From a bacterium (lineage in GTDB: Bacteria > SAR324 > XYD2-FULL-50-16): a stretch of 64,000 bases of DNA. Positions within the stretch are counted from its first letter, which is position 1. Each line of letters opens with the position of its first letter. Positions 53,947 through 64,000 of this stretch are shown here, piece after piece. A model generated the notes under the pieces. It worked only from the letters and a program-made list of their open reading frames with translations, was not told the origin of the DNA and did not search any database. The stretch is taken from NCBI GenBank assembly GCA_024275165.1, contig JAJRZQ010000037.1:124001-188000 (forward strand), read 5' to 3'. The translations under genes were made by a program, and so were the position numbers.

Positions 53947-54925
53947 CGGCGCCGCGAATAGAAAGATCTAAAAGACTTCCCCCCGCTTTGCCGAGGCGGC
54001 ATAGCCCCTGTAAGGCTAAAGCGGGTGCCCCTTGACTATAGGCAGGCAGCCACTGACCTAAGAGTTTGATCTTCTGATCCGCTGCCGCCCTGTTACCTGT
54101 TTTTAAGTCCAAGGCGATTTCAGGGAGCAGGGTTTGGGCTAAAAGGCGCAAATCAACCGCTTCATCTTCCTTAACCCAGCCTTTGTTTTGCCCCTCTTGG
54201 TGAGCCCAAACCAAAAGATCATGCTCTTCATAAAAGCGACTGCAATCATTCCCCGCCTTGACCGAGGCGTTTTCCCCATGACGGCGATAACGAAAAAGCA
54301 CCTGATCGGTAGCGGCAATGGAATAGCCCGCCAAAAGCGCCCGAAACCAATATTCCCAATCGAGCGCAAGGCCCAAATTGGCGTTGAAATAGCCCACCTG
54401 CTGAACCAATTGCGTGCGATAAATCACACTGGGACAGCAGAAATAATTTCCCCCCTGCAAAAGCCGGTATTCTTCTTTTAAAGGGCGGGTATACTGGCCG
54501 GGTTGAAAAAAGCGTTTTTTCTTAAACGCTTCCTGAGGCGAATTAAAAACTCGGCTCCGCGCGTCAATGGCCTTTGCGGGGCAGTGCCCCAAGGCCGCTT
54601 GCGGAAAGGCATCCATCAATGCGACCATCTCCGCAAAATAGTCAGGCTCTAATTCATCGTCACAGTGCGTTAAGGTAAAATAAGGGGTTTTCACCTGGGC
54701 AAAGGCCCGATTCCAGGCCTGGGCAATCCCTCCATTGGGAAAGGGAAGGATCTCTAAAGGCAGACGCGACAAAAAGCCCTCCGCTATTTTTAAAGAATCG
54801 TCGGTAGAGCCATCATCGGCCAAAAGCACCACAAAATCCTTGTAGCTTTGCCCTTCCAAACTTTCTAGTATCTTGGCCAAAAAAGGGGCCCCATTATAGT
54901 TCGGGATAAAGCAAGTAACCTGCAT
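53924..54925 (-). CDS. GT2 glycosyltransferase
   Basis: A 333-residue protein: VTCFIPNYNGAPFLAKILES, VLLADDGSTDDSLKIAEGF, FTLTHCDDELEPDYFAEMVA (DxD-type site) and YFNANLGLALDWEYWFRALL. A C-terminal region of about 100 residues lacks known motifs. It likely forms one linkage of the repeat unit. It is the last gene of a minus-strand set that starts with the YfhO-like protein and includes a DPM1-like GT2. Confidence 0.87.
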   Translation of the reverse strand: MQVTCFIPNYNGAPFLAKILESLEGQSYKDFVVLLADDGSTDDSLKIAEGFLSRLPLEILPFPNGGIAQAWNRAFAQVKTPYFTLTHCDDELEPDYFAEMVALMDAFPQAALGHCPAKAIDARSRVFNSPQEAFKKKRFFQPGQYTRPLKEEYRLLQGGNYFCCPSVIYRTQLVQQVGYFNANLGLALDWEYWFRALLAGYSIAATDQVLFRYRRHGENASVKAGNDCSRFYEEHDLLVWAHQEGQNKGWVKEDEAVDLRLLAQTLLPEIALDLKTGNRAAADQKIKLLGQWLPAYSQGAPALALQGLCRLGKAGGSLLDLSIRGAVKLLSFF

Positions 54926-54929
54926 GGGG

Positions 54930-55274
54930 CTATTTCTTACCAGAATGAGTCAAACGATATTCCATAATGGCCATTTGTCGGGTCAACTCGGTAATCGTAA
55001 TACTCGAGCGAATATGCTTCAGCCGCTGGTTAAAGGCATGGTAAAACAAAACAGCAATGCCAACATAAACAATCAGGTCAACCCCCCGTTGGATCCCCAT
55101 CCATTGGGCAAGATGAACGGTGATATCTGGATAAACCACCACCACTAAGGCTAGAGTCCAAAAACCTAGCCGAAAGAGCAACTCCGTAAAATGGATCTTC
55201 CCTCGCAACTTTTTTTTGCTCAGAGCAATCAAGTAAATCAGGTAAAAAAGCGCGAAAAAGAGTTGAAACAGCAT
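54930..55274 (-). CDS. DUF2304 membrane protein
   Basis: A 114-residue protein with three hydrophobic segments: LFQLFFALFYLIYLIAL, GFWTLALVVVVYPDI and VDLIVYVGIAVLFYH. A short charged C-terminal helix (RLKHIRSSITITELTRQMA) follows. The pattern and the FNQRLKHIRSSITI ending match DUF2304 (PF10066). The family is nearly always encoded next to DPM1-like GT2 genes, as here (3 bp apart), and may be an accessory to polyprenyl-phosphate sugar synthesis or flipping. Direct function is not established. Confidence 0.85.
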   Translation of the reverse strand: MLFQLFFALFYLIYLIALSKKKLRGKIHFTELLFRLGFWTLALVVVVYPDITVHLAQWMGIQRGVDLIVYVGIAVLFYHAFNQRLKHIRSSITITELTRQMAIMEYRLTHSGKK

Positions 55275-55276
55275 GG

Positions 55277-55984
55277 CTAGTTATCGAAACGGGAAAAGAA
55301 CAGGTCGAGCAAAATCCGCACGCTGCCCCAGTTACTTTGCCCTTTGGACATGGAATACTCTGTGTATTTAATTTCCGTGGGGATCTCCTGGTATTTAAGC
55401 TTTGCCTGGGCAATCCATTCGAGAATTTCAGAAGCGTGGGACATACGGTCTTGCTGAATTTTCAACTTTTCCGCCGCTGCTCTACTTAAGATACGAAACC
55501 CGTTGTGGGTATCGGTTAGGCGGATGCCCGCGGTAAAGTTTGTAAAGAGAATCGCCAGCTTGAGAATGATCTTGCGGGTAAAGGGAACCGCTTGCGGCTT
55601 TAAAAAACGACTGCCAATTAATATATCCAATCCCTGCTCCCGCAAAATTTGCACTGCTTCGGGAATTAATTCAGCGGGATGCTGCCCGTCTGAATCCAGG
55701 GTAACAATTTCCGTTGCCCCTTCTTCCAACGCGAATTCCACCCCCGTTTGCAAGGCGGCGCCTTGCCCCCGATTAACGCAATGGCGTAAAACCAAGGCTT
55801 TTGTTTTCGAGGCTTGAGCAAAGGTATCATCATTCGAACCATCATCCACCACAATAATATGCTCCACAATGTTTAAGGTATCTTCAATCACCTGAGCGAT
55901 CATTGCCCCTTCGTTAAAGGCGGGCATCACCACATAAACCCCACTGAGGTCAGGGTCGGGTTGGATATTTGTTTCTTGAGTCAT
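55277..55984 (-). CDS. DPM1-like GT2, polyprenyl-phosphate sugar synthase type
   Basis: A 235-residue protein: VYVVMPAFNEGAMIAQVIED, IIVVDDGSNDDTFAQASKT, GQGAALQTGVEFALEEGATE and the DxDGQHP motif TLDSDGQHPAELIPEA. TDTHNGFRILSRAAAEKL completes the dolichol-phosphate-mannose-synthase-like pattern. It probably loads a sugar onto undecaprenyl phosphate on the cytoplasmic face. With DUF2304, a flippase-like protein and a YfhO-like GT-C it forms a complete decoration cassette. Confidence 0.9.
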   Translation of the reverse strand: MTQETNIQPDPDLSGVYVVMPAFNEGAMIAQVIEDTLNIVEHIIVVDDGSNDDTFAQASKTKALVLRHCVNRGQGAALQTGVEFALEEGATEIVTLDSDGQHPAELIPEAVQILREQGLDILIGSRFLKPQAVPFTRKIILKLAILFTNFTAGIRLTDTHNGFRILSRAAAEKLKIQQDRMSHASEILEWIAQAKLKYQEIPTEIKYTEYSMSKGQSNWGSVRILLDLFFSRFDN

Positions 55985-56037
55985 GGATTTTGAGATTATT
56001 TCTTTGTAAATTATGCAGATGACCTCGTTCCGTCAAG

Positions 56038-57015
56038 TCAAGCCCATTGGTCTGGGGGGCTGGGAGTCTTATAAAGGAGATAGAAAATCCCTCCACAAAG
56101 ATTACCCACCCAGAGGGCTAAAAAATAGAGGTTGAAAATCTCAGCCCCCTGCTCAATCCCCGCGGAGTGATAAAGCAAGGCAAAGGCCAAATGCCCGACC
56201 CCCATTCCCCCCGGGGCAAGCGGCAGGGTAATGACCAAAAGCCCCGTGACCACCAATACCGCATGGGCGACAAAGGGCCCGGGGGCTGGGTTGTAGGCCC
56301 CATCAATGAGCCAAAACATCCCCAAGATAATCCCATAATTCAGCACCGACAGGGCACAACTGCCCCAAACCAGTTTTGGGGCCCCTCTCAACCGCTCCAA
56401 ACTCTCCATGACCTTCAGCAAAAAGTTTTTCAAGGGCAAACGACCCGCCCAGCGGTGTAACAAGGCAAGCACAAAGGGCGGGGCATAGAGCAAGGCGCAA
56501 AGCCCCAAAAAGGAAATCAACCCTAAACCCAAAATAACCCAAAAATAAAGATGGAGTTCCGCCATCAAAGCAGGTTCAGCCCACCAACCCCAAAACCCGA
56601 TCAACAACGCCCCCCACAAAAAACCGACAAAGCCCAACAAACGATCCGCGATCAGGGAAAGAAAAAGCAAAGTCTTGCCCTCACCCGGTTTAAGCCGAAC
56701 AACATAATAGCCTTTCAACACATCCCCGGTCACCGAGCCCGGTAGCACCGCGTTAAAAAAATTACCGATGAAGGTGAGCAATAAGGCCTTGCTCCATTCC
56801 AAAGGCAAGTTCAAGGCAGTCAGGAGCAATTTCCAACGCCAAGCGGCAAGCCCGACAATAAAGACCAGATTGATACATACCAAAGCGACAAAAAAACGCG
56901 GTCGCTGGTAGACAATCGCCATGGAGGATAAATCAAAGCGACCTGAGTGGAAGAGATAATAAAATATCCCCACAACCAAGGTTAGCTTAAAAAGCCATAA
57001 AACAACTTTCTTCAT
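56038..57015 (-). CDS. UPF0104/lysylphosphatidylglycerol-synthase-TM-like protein, putative flippase
   Basis: Start chosen at ATG 57015 (MKKVVLWLFKLTLVVGIFYY), which avoids the overlap with the upstream gene. 325 residues with about eight hydrophobic segments. FIGNFFNAVLPGSVTGDVLK, GYYVVRLKPGEGKTLLFLSL and LIADRLLGFVGFLWG match the PF03706 pattern, as does TLPLAPGGMGVGHLAFALLY. Relatives sit beside GT2 and GT-C genes and are suspected lipid or lipid-sugar transporters. It is an intact paralogue of the frameshifted gene at 26517. Confidence 0.85.
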   Translation of the reverse strand: MKKVVLWLFKLTLVVGIFYYLFHSGRFDLSSMAIVYQRPRFFVALVCINLVFIVGLAAWRWKLLLTALNLPLEWSKALLLTFIGNFFNAVLPGSVTGDVLKGYYVVRLKPGEGKTLLFLSLIADRLLGFVGFLWGALLIGFWGWWAEPALMAELHLYFWVILGLGLISFLGLCALLYAPPFVLALLHRWAGRLPLKNFLLKVMESLERLRGAPKLVWGSCALSVLNYGIILGMFWLIDGAYNPAPGPFVAHAVLVVTGLLVITLPLAPGGMGVGHLAFALLYHSAGIEQGAEIFNLYFLALWVGNLCGGIFYLLYKTPSPPDQWA

Positions 57016-57017
57016 GG

Positions 57018-59390
57018 TCACGACAAATCTCGAGGAGGCCAAAAGTTATAATTGGCCACCTTCAGCCCTGCCAAAACCAGCAATAACAAGGTCAAACCCA
57101 ACCAAAAACGAGGGGAAAACTCTTTCCAGTCGCCATCTATATAGTCCATCTTAATCGCTTTGCTGCCCGCGGGAACCAAAATGCCGGTAAACAAGCCATT
57201 GACGGGGAACTTTCTCACCGCCATGCCGGAGGCAAAAAATTGGTAATTCTGCTGGTATTTGGCCGCGACAAAGAGCAAACAATCCACCAAGGGCGACTGA
57301 GCAAAACGAATCTCCCCTTCACCAAGAGGGGTAGCGTGCCAAGTCCACCCCTGACAACTCTTCAATCTTGAAGGCACCAAAGCTTGATCGATCAGGTAAC
57401 GCAAGCTTAATGCCTGAGAGCGATAAGCCACCAGGGCTTGAGGCAGGTTCTCTAGAGCAAGCCGCTCCCAAATTGTTGGGGCCTGCACTCTTGATTGATA
57501 GTTTTTAAATTCATAAAGATATAACCCTTCTTCCTGCTGATACAGGCGGAGCAGGGGATGCTCGACCAATGCGGGACTTACCACAAAGCGGACATTAAAA
57601 TGAGCGAGCAAAGCTAGGTTTTTCCCCAAGCGAAAGACATTGTCATTTTGTACCCTCCTTGGAGCCCCAAAGGTAAAACCCACTCCACCCGAGCCCGGGG
57701 GATAGTCCGAGACGCCATCTAAAGCGGCATACCATTTTTGCACCTCTTCACTATAGATATCATACCCATTTAGGCTAGGGATTTGAAAAAACCCTGGAGT
57801 ATTCCAAGAAAGGGTACCGTCGGCAAAGATACTGTAAAAAAAATCCTGCTCCAATTCCTGCCCAAGGGTCTGCAAAATCGGGTGTTTCCGCTCAAACTTC
57901 ACCTGCCGCGTCCGCGGCTCAAAAGCCCAAAAACCTTGAACCAATAATAAAGCCAGCAGAGTCAAGGCAGTAGGGACAGCCCAAGGGGATCTTTTTGCCC
58001 GAGCCAGACACCACAAACAGAGCCCCAAAACCAGCAAAGAACCATACACAACGGATTCAGTCCAAAAACCGGGCAGCCAATGATGCTTTCGGTTTGCATA
58101 AAAAAACACCGCCAACAGCAACGCCGCCACAGCCAAAACATTCCAACGCAACTTGGTAGAAGATTGAGCGATTTGCTCCCAAGCAAGCGCCATAAAAACA
58201 GCGGGCGCAAAGGCAAAAAGAACAAAAATCCGCTGTGGGTTCACCGAAGTGCTATAGGGCAAGGGATTCAGCCACCCCAGCCCCCCAGGCAGATAAATCA
58301 AAAATTGCATCAACAAGCTTAAACCCGCGCCCACCCAAACCATGCCCGCCGCCGCCCCCTGAACCCTCACCCTGCTCCAGGCCTTTTTGACCCATTGCCC
58401 TTGCGAAAAAAACAAAAGCGTAAAGGCAACGGCAATCAGGTTGGTGCCAAAACTCATTTCACAAATATTAGAATAGGGTAAAATATGCCGTTGAAAAAGC
58501 ACCCACTGCATGGGCCAAGCAGTCCAATCAATCAGCTGGGTCGTGGAATAGTCGATAAAAACGCGTTGGGCAAAACTCGAGGCCAAAATATCACGCGCCC
58601 TGGGGTACCAAGCAAACCAAGCGGCCACCAGTACCAAAATCGCGGCAACCGCCAGCAACCCCCCTGCAAGCCAAATTTGTTTCCGCTGCCTCGGCTCGCT
58701 GATCCATTGCCAAAGATAAAACACCGCAAAAAGAAAAACCAAAAAATAACCGGCAAAAAGCTGAGAGGGAGGATAATGACAAAGAATCAACTCCCAACTC
58801 GCCCAGATAAATACCAGCAACATACCAGGGGCGGGGAAGCGAACAAAACGAGCGGCACTGTACAAGAGTAGGGGAATCAAGGCCCCCGCCAATGCCAATT
58901 GATGCGCCCCCACCAGCCATACTAAGGAATGGGCGGCAAAGGCATAGGTTAGTGCCCCTGCCCAACGGGCTGCCCTATCCTGGAGCAAAAAGCCCAACAA
59001 CAGATACATCCCCAGCAAAGCAGTCAGCAAGATAAAGAAATACCGATAATTTCTCGCCTGCTGGAAGGAAAGCAAAAGAAAAGGGGCCTCATAAAGGGAA
59101 AGAAAATGACTGCGCTGATTAAAAGAAAGCATCCCGAAATTGAGAAAGGGGGTATAGCCCCCCTCTTCCACAAAGGAATGGCGGTTGCCCCGATCAAATA
59201 AAGCTTCTAAGGGCGCGCCAATCAAGGTATCGTCACTGCGAATGGGCTGCGCCTTTTTGATGTGGACTTCTAAGGGCTGAAAAAAGGGATTTTGCGCCAA
59301 GGGAGACAAAGCCAAAAAGGTTTGCTGAGAAAACAAGACCAACAAACCACCCAAGAGCAAAAAAGCGACAACCAGCTTTCGCATGGACAT
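57018..59390 (-). CDS. YfhO-like GT-C membrane protein
   Basis: A 790-residue protein with about twelve to thirteen hydrophobic segments. The first periplasmic stretch (SDDTLIGAPLEALFDRGNRH, then LNFGMLSFNQRSHFLSLYEA) and CHYPPSQLFAGYFLVFLFAV resemble the YfhO family, GT-C proteins that use polyprenyl-phosphate sugars. The large C-terminal external domain includes GYDIYSEEVQKWYAALDGVS and FNVRFVVSPALVEHPLLRLY. It ends with a membrane segment (FWLGLTLLLLVLAGL). It lacks the shared module of members 1-4. It is the likely final transferase of the second decoration cassette. Confidence 0.78.
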   Translation of the reverse strand: MSMRKLVVAFLLLGGLLVLFSQQTFLALSPLAQNPFFQPLEVHIKKAQPIRSDDTLIGAPLEALFDRGNRHSFVEEGGYTPFLNFGMLSFNQRSHFLSLYEAPFLLLSFQQARNYRYFFILLTALLGMYLLLGFLLQDRAARWAGALTYAFAAHSLVWLVGAHQLALAGALIPLLLYSAARFVRFPAPGMLLVFIWASWELILCHYPPSQLFAGYFLVFLFAVFYLWQWISEPRQRKQIWLAGGLLAVAAILVLVAAWFAWYPRARDILASSFAQRVFIDYSTTQLIDWTAWPMQWVLFQRHILPYSNICEMSFGTNLIAVAFTLLFFSQGQWVKKAWSRVRVQGAAAGMVWVGAGLSLLMQFLIYLPGGLGWLNPLPYSTSVNPQRIFVLFAFAPAVFMALAWEQIAQSSTKLRWNVLAVAALLLAVFFYANRKHHWLPGFWTESVVYGSLLVLGLCLWCLARAKRSPWAVPTALTLLALLLVQGFWAFEPRTRQVKFERKHPILQTLGQELEQDFFYSIFADGTLSWNTPGFFQIPSLNGYDIYSEEVQKWYAALDGVSDYPPGSGGVGFTFGAPRRVQNDNVFRLGKNLALLAHFNVRFVVSPALVEHPLLRLYQQEEGLYLYEFKNYQSRVQAPTIWERLALENLPQALVAYRSQALSLRYLIDQALVPSRLKSCQGWTWHATPLGEGEIRFAQSPLVDCLLFVAAKYQQNYQFFASGMAVRKFPVNGLFTGILVPAGSKAIKMDYIDGDWKEFSPRFWLGLTLLLLVLAGLKVANYNFWPPRDLS

Positions 59391-59532
59391 GAGGGTTCCA
59401 ATTCAGTATTTCTTATCAAGGCTAGGGATCAAACCCCCTTTACAAAAACTTAGCTTTTAAAGCAAAAACAGCATAGCGATAAGAGTGCCCCCCTGCAAGC
59501 GAAACTCCGAATATTACAAAGAGAATCAATCC

Positions 59533-60096
59533 ATGGACTACAGCGAATACCTCCAGGGTCGCCACCCCTTAAGCTTTCCCTATCGCCGTTATTTAGTATA
59601 CCCCTACTACCGTTCCCTGCTGCCCGGCAAAGCCCTAGAAGTGGGCTGCGGCCTAGGCGAGTTTTTAGACCAAGCCCCAGGCATGCTCGGGGTGGAACTC
59701 AACCCCAAGTTGGTAGCTGTCTGCCAGCAAAAGGGTTTGGATGTAAAAGAGGGTTCAGCCTATGCTATTCCTTATCCTGATGAAACCTTTGACAGCTTAA
59801 TGCTAGACAATGTTTTTGAACACCTTGATGAGCCCGAAGTTTGCCTAAACGAAATTTTACGAGTTCTAAAACCGGGGGGAAGGCTATTGCTAGCCCTGCC
59901 CAACCAAAAGGGCTACGCTACTGACTCAACCCATGTGCGTTATTGGAATGAGGCCAACCTACCTTCTTTCATAGAAAAACAAGGCTTTAAGCTAATCAAT
60001 AGTCGTAATTACCCTATCCCCTTTAAAGGAATAGGAAATCTTTTTTGGCCCTATAACTGTTTTCTTTGCCTCGGTGAAAAAACAGCCCCAACCTAA
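59533..60096 (+). CDS. Small class I SAM methyltransferase
   Basis: Start placed at ATG 59533 (MDYSEYLQGRHPLSFPYRRY), giving 187 residues. AAAGAGAAT lies just upstream. LPGKALEVGCGLGEFLDQAP is motif I, VEGSAYAIPYPDETFDSLML and NEILRVLKPGGRLLLALPNQ follow as motifs II and III. It is short and lacks an N-terminal zinc ribbon. It diverges from the YfhO-like gene and precedes rmlA by about 100 bp. It probably methylates a glycan sugar. The acceptor is unknown. Confidence 0.82.
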   Translation: MDYSEYLQGRHPLSFPYRRYLVYPYYRSLLPGKALEVGCGLGEFLDQAPGMLGVELNPKLVAVCQQKGLDVKEGSAYAIPYPDETFDSLMLDNVFEHLDEPEVCLNEILRVLKPGGRLLLALPNQKGYATDSTHVRYWNEANLPSFIEKQGFKLINSRNYPIPFKGIGNLFWPYNCFLCLGEKTAPT

Positions 60097-60195
60097 CCGT
60101 GCGCAGGGGCAGGGCAATTGCTTTTTACCTAGTCCTATGGTAATGCTCATTCTATTTTTATCAATGCGAAGCTCGCGTCTATACAGGGTTACCTT

Positions 60196-61083
60196 ATGAA
60201 AGGAATCATCTTAGCCGGTGGCAGCGGCACCCGCCTCTACCCCTTAACCCAAGCGGTTTCCAAGCAATTGCAGCCTGTTTACGACAAACCCATGATCTAC
60301 TACCCCTTAAGCACCTTAATGCTGGCGGGAATCAACGAAATATTGATCATCACCACCCCTCACGACCAAAAAGCCTTTCAAGACCTTTTAGGCAATGGCC
60401 ACCACATGGGGGTTGAACTCTCCTACGCGGCGCAACCCGAGCCCGGGGGGCTGGCCCAGGCCTTTTTAATCGGGCGCGACTTTGTCCAAGGAGAGGCGAG
60501 TTGCTTGATTTTAGGGGATAATATTTTTTACGGGCACGACTTCGTTCATCTCTTGCAAAAAGGCCGCCGCCAAGTGGAAGAAGAGGGCGGCGCCGCGGTA
60601 TACGGCTATTGGGTCAACGACCCAGAGCGCTACGGGGTGGTGGACTTTGACGACTCCGGTAAGGCCCTATCCATTGAGGAAAAGCCCCGTGAGCCAAAAA
60701 GCAATTACGCGGTAGTCGGCCTCTACTTCTACGATGAAACGGTAGTGGAGGTGACGACTCGACAAAAACCCTCCCCTCGTGGAGAGCTCGAGATTACCAG
60801 TGTCAACCAAGACTATTTAAATCAGGGCAAGCTCCATGTAAACCTCATGGGTCGGGGTTTTGCCTGGTTGGACGCCGGCACCCACGAAAGCCTTTTAGAC
60901 GCGGGAAACTTTGTCAAAACCATTGAAGATCGGCAGGGCTTAAAGGTTTCCTGCCCCGAAGAAATCGCCTATAAGCAAGGCTGGATCAACGAGACGCAAA
61001 TGAGAGAAACCATCTTGCGTTACAAAAAAAACCAATATGGCTCTTACTTAGAGAGCGTTTTAAAGCATAAAAACCGCCCATGA
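60196..61083 (+). CDS. rmlA: Glucose-1-phosphate thymidylyltransferase
   Basis: A 295-residue protein with [73 protein letters not shown] and [20 protein letters not shown], all diagnostic for RmlA. It makes dTDP-glucose from dTTP and glucose-1-phosphate, the first step to dTDP-rhamnose and to the 3-amino sugar of the fdtA/fdtB branch. It is the first gene of a four-gene operon in which each stop and start overlap by 4 bp. Rhamnose feedback inhibition is typical of the family. Confidence 0.97.
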   Translation: MKGIILAGGSGTRLYPLTQAVSKQLQPVYDKPMIYYPLSTLMLAGINEILIITTPHDQKAFQDLLGNGHHMGVELSYAAQPEPGGLAQAFLIGRDFVQGEASCLILGDNIFYGHDFVHLLQKGRRQVEEEGGAAVYGYWVNDPERYGVVDFDDSGKALSIEEKPREPKSNYAVVGLYFYDETVVEVTTRQKPSPRGELEITSVNQDYLNQGKLHVNLMGRGFAWLDAGTHESLLDAGNFVKTIEDRQGLKVSCPEEIAYKQGWINETQMRETILRYKKNQYGSYLESVLKHKNRP

Positions 61084-61643
61084 AGATAACCCAATTCAAT
61101 GTTGAGGGCTTACAACTCCTTGAGCCGAAAGTCTTTGGCGACTCTCGCGGTTATTTTTTGGAAAGTTACAACCAAAACCGCTACGATGAGGCTTTGGGTA
61201 AAGAGGTTCGCTTTGTCCAAGACAACGAGTCCCTCTCCTCTTACGGGGTTTTGCGGGGCCTGCATTACCAACTGCCTCCCTTTGCCCAAAGTAAGCTGGT
61301 GCGGGTCTTGGTGGGTCAAGTCTTGGATGTGGCAATAGACCTTCGCCCAAACAGCCCCACCTTTGGTCAACATGTGAGCGTAACCCTGAGCGCGACGAAC
61401 CACCATCAATTGTTCATCCCTCGCGGCTTTGCCCACGGCTTTGTGGTTTTAAGCGAAGAGGCCCTGTTCAGCTACAAGGTCGATAACTTTTATAGCCCGC
61501 AAGCAGAGCGGAGCATCCGTTTTGACGACCCCGCCTTGGGCATCGACTGGCAGGTTCCCGCCAACAAATTGCAACTGGCCCAAAAAGACGCTGCCGCCCC
61601 CACCCTGGATCAAGCCGAAGCCTTCCCCACAGGAGGGTTATGA
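61080..61643 (+). CDS. rmlC: dTDP-4-dehydrorhamnose 3,5-epimerase
   Basis: A 187-residue cupin: [40 protein letters not shown] (catalytic His in LRGLHYQ), [20 protein letters not shown] and [20 protein letters not shown]. The pattern is complete for RmlC. It epimerises dTDP-4-keto-6-deoxyglucose at C3 and C5. The ATGA overlaps with rmlA and rmlD show tight coupling. Confidence 0.96.
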   Translation: MKITQFNVEGLQLLEPKVFGDSRGYFLESYNQNRYDEALGKEVRFVQDNESLSSYGVLRGLHYQLPPFAQSKLVRVLVGQVLDVAIDLRPNSPTFGQHVSVTLSATNHHQLFIPRGFAHGFVVLSEEALFSYKVDNFYSPQAERSIRFDDPALGIDWQVPANKLQLAQKDAAAPTLDQAEAFPTGGL

Positions 61644-62484
61644 GAGTCTTGGTCACCGGATCCAAGGGGCAGCTGGGCAGCGAGATCAAGGCATTAAACC
61701 CTGCCCATGAGATGTTTTATACGGATCTTGACGAATTGGACCTCGCCGACCCGGTAGCCATAGAACGCTTTATCCAAGACCACCAAATCGAAGCGATCAT
61801 TAATTGCGCGGCCTACACGGCAGTGGATAAAGCGGAAAAAGACCCAAAGACCGCAGACCAAATCAATCACCTCGCCGTCGCTCAATTGGCTCAGCTCGCG
61901 GTAAAGTATCACGCCTTTTTGCTCCATGTCTCGACTGATTATGTCTTTGCCGGGCAAAGCGCGAGGCCTTATCAAGAAACAGACCCCACCCATCCGCTTT
62001 CGGTCTACGGCAAAACCAAACTCGCCGGAGAAGAGGCGATTTACGCCTCCAAGGCGCAAGCGGTGATTGTCCGCACGGCTTGGCTTTATTCCAGTTATGG
62101 GCAAAATTTCGTTAAAACCATCGGCAAGTTGGCTCTTGAAAAGCCCCAGCTCACCGTGGTCGATGATCAAATCGGCAACCCCACCTATGCCCGGGATTTA
62201 GCCCAAGCCCTCTTGGTCATCTTAGACGCCCCCCCACCCCAAGGGGTCGAGATCTATCATTACAGTAACGAAGGGGTGGCCAGCTGGTATGATTTCGCCC
62301 AGGCGATTAAACAAGGGCTCCAGGCCCCCTGCGAAATCCTCCCCGTGGATAGCTCCGCCTTCGCGCGGCCCGCGCCGCGCCCCTCCTACTCGGTCTTTAA
62401 CAAAGGAAAGATCAAAAAAGCCTACTCCATCACCATTCCTTACTGGCGAGACAGCCTTTTAGAATGCCTTAAAAAACTGAATCC

Positions 62485-62488
<4 letters not shown>
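61640..62488 (+). CDS. rmlD: dTDP-4-dehydrorhamnose reductase
   Basis: A 282-residue [63 protein letters not shown] and the YxxxK motif HPLSVYGKTKLAGEEAIYA. IVRTAWLYSSYGQNFVKTIG and RPSYSVFNKGKIKKA finish the RmlD pattern. It reduces dTDP-4-ketorhamnose to dTDP-L-rhamnose with NAD(P)H. Confidence 0.96.
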
Positions 62489-63488
<1,000 letters not shown>

Positions 63489-63498
<10 letters not shown>

Positions 63499-64000
63499 AG
63501 CTACTCCCTGAGCCCTATCACCCCGATTCTCAAGGGATCTATCGCAAAGGCGAAGCACAGGACTTCGCCTATTCTGATGGAGAAGAAACCGAACGCCGAC
63601 TGCTGGAACAGGTCAAAGCCGCAACCGATGTCAGCCTAGGCAGCGATTCCCTCCAAGCCTGCATCACCGATTGGGCCTCGGAATATCATTTCACCCCTCT
63701 ACGGGCAAACCTGCTGTCTCCCTTTCCCCTAGAACGCTTTACCAAGGTCTTGGAAATCGGTTGCGGCTTAGGGGCGATTACCCGCCTCTTGGGCGAACGC
63801 TGCGGCCAAGTCCTGGCCTTAGAGGGGAGTTACGCCCGCGCCTTAGTCGCCAAGGAACGGGTACGCGATCTCAATAAGGTGCAAGTGGTAGTTGAAAACT
63901 TCAACCAACTTCAAACCGAGGAACGCTTTGACCTCATCACCCTCATCGGGGTTTTGGAATACGCCCCCGGGTTTTTCGGAGGCAACGACCCGATACAAGA
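63489..64000 (+). CDS. SAM-dependent methyltransferase, 3' end outside window
   Basis: This gene is absent from the track because it runs off the edge. From ATG 63489 the frame stays open for about 170 codons: MELKLLPEPYHPDSQGIYRK, SLQACITDWASEYHFTPLRA, then KVLEIGCGLGAITRLLGERC (motif I) and FDLITLIGVLEYAPGFF. The start lies inside the rmlB end by 10 bp. In similar proteins a glycosyltransferase domain can follow, but that part is not visible. Likely methylates a rhamnan-type or other sugar residue. Confidence 0.85.

Overview
The window is a single, very large surface-polysaccharide locus (O-antigen or capsule type) from a Gram-negative bacterium. Evidence for this is a Wzm/Wzt exporter with a polysaccharide-recognition tail, sedoheptulose-7-phosphate isomerase (gmhA), a WecA/MraY-type initiating transferase, complete dTDP-rhamnose genes (rmlACDB), GDP-fucose genes (manC, gmd, fcl), and many glycosyltransferases and methyltransferases. 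I do not assign a genus. TGA is an ordinary stop here, since ATGA overlaps are common.

Layout. (1) 1-23149, minus strand: a dense operon-like run. Read in transcription order it holds a GT-C membrane protein, fdtA/fdtB-type 3-amino-sugar genes, the Wzm/Wzt exporter, and a sugar-nucleotide block (LegB-like dehydratase, nucleotidyltransferase, SDR). A radical SAM protein and an spsE-spsF-spsG (nonulosonate-type) block follow. Next come WbqC, a PIG-L deacetylase, a DUF115 protein, a TIGR04325 methyltransferase, GT2, more methyltransferases, a CgeB-like transferase, a GT-C protein, an EpsG-like polymerase and a partial transferase. Many junctions are overlaps of 4-19 bp. (2) 23480-39864, plus strand: two tandem epimerases (the first frameshifted), a DPM1-like GT2, a frameshifted flippase-like protein, three large GT-C proteins sharing an unfamiliar C-terminal module, gmd-fcl, a GT2 and a WecA-like transferase. 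(3) 39865-44369: a scarred island with a doubly broken GT-C gene between inverted IS5-type ends, an IS5 transposase remnant lacking its catalytic core, and degenerate repeats. (4) 44370-49123: an AT-rich stretch with a stand-alone copy of the shared C-terminal module next to a GT-C protein, a methyltransferase with an apparent 5' frameshift, and a radical SAM protein. (5) 49627-59390: manC, gmhA, galE, two GT2 genes, then a second decoration cassette (DUF2304, DPM1-like GT2, flippase-like protein, YfhO-like GT-C). (6) 59533-64000: a methyltransferase, rmlA-C-D-B with 4-bp overlaps, and a partial methyltransferase.

How it may work together (inference): a WecA-like enzyme starts the lipid-linked glycan. 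Cytoplasmic GT2/GT4-type enzymes use dTDP-Rha, a dTDP-3-amino-sugar, GDP-Fuc and an unusual CMP-activated acid sugar. Wzm/Wzt exports the chain. Repeated sets of DPM1-like synthase, UPF0104 flippase-like protein and GT-C enzyme would add side branches from polyprenyl-phosphate sugars in the periplasm.

The most interesting new element is a roughly 240-residue periplasmic-type module present in four proteins. It carries two Cys positions conserved in all four and NTA(R/K)QIYG and NDxxxxGQDRN signatures. Three copies are fused to GT-C enzymes and one is a separate protein. Several apparent frameshifts and one nonsense codon suggest either ongoing decay of accessory genes or, for those at homopolymers, sequencing error.
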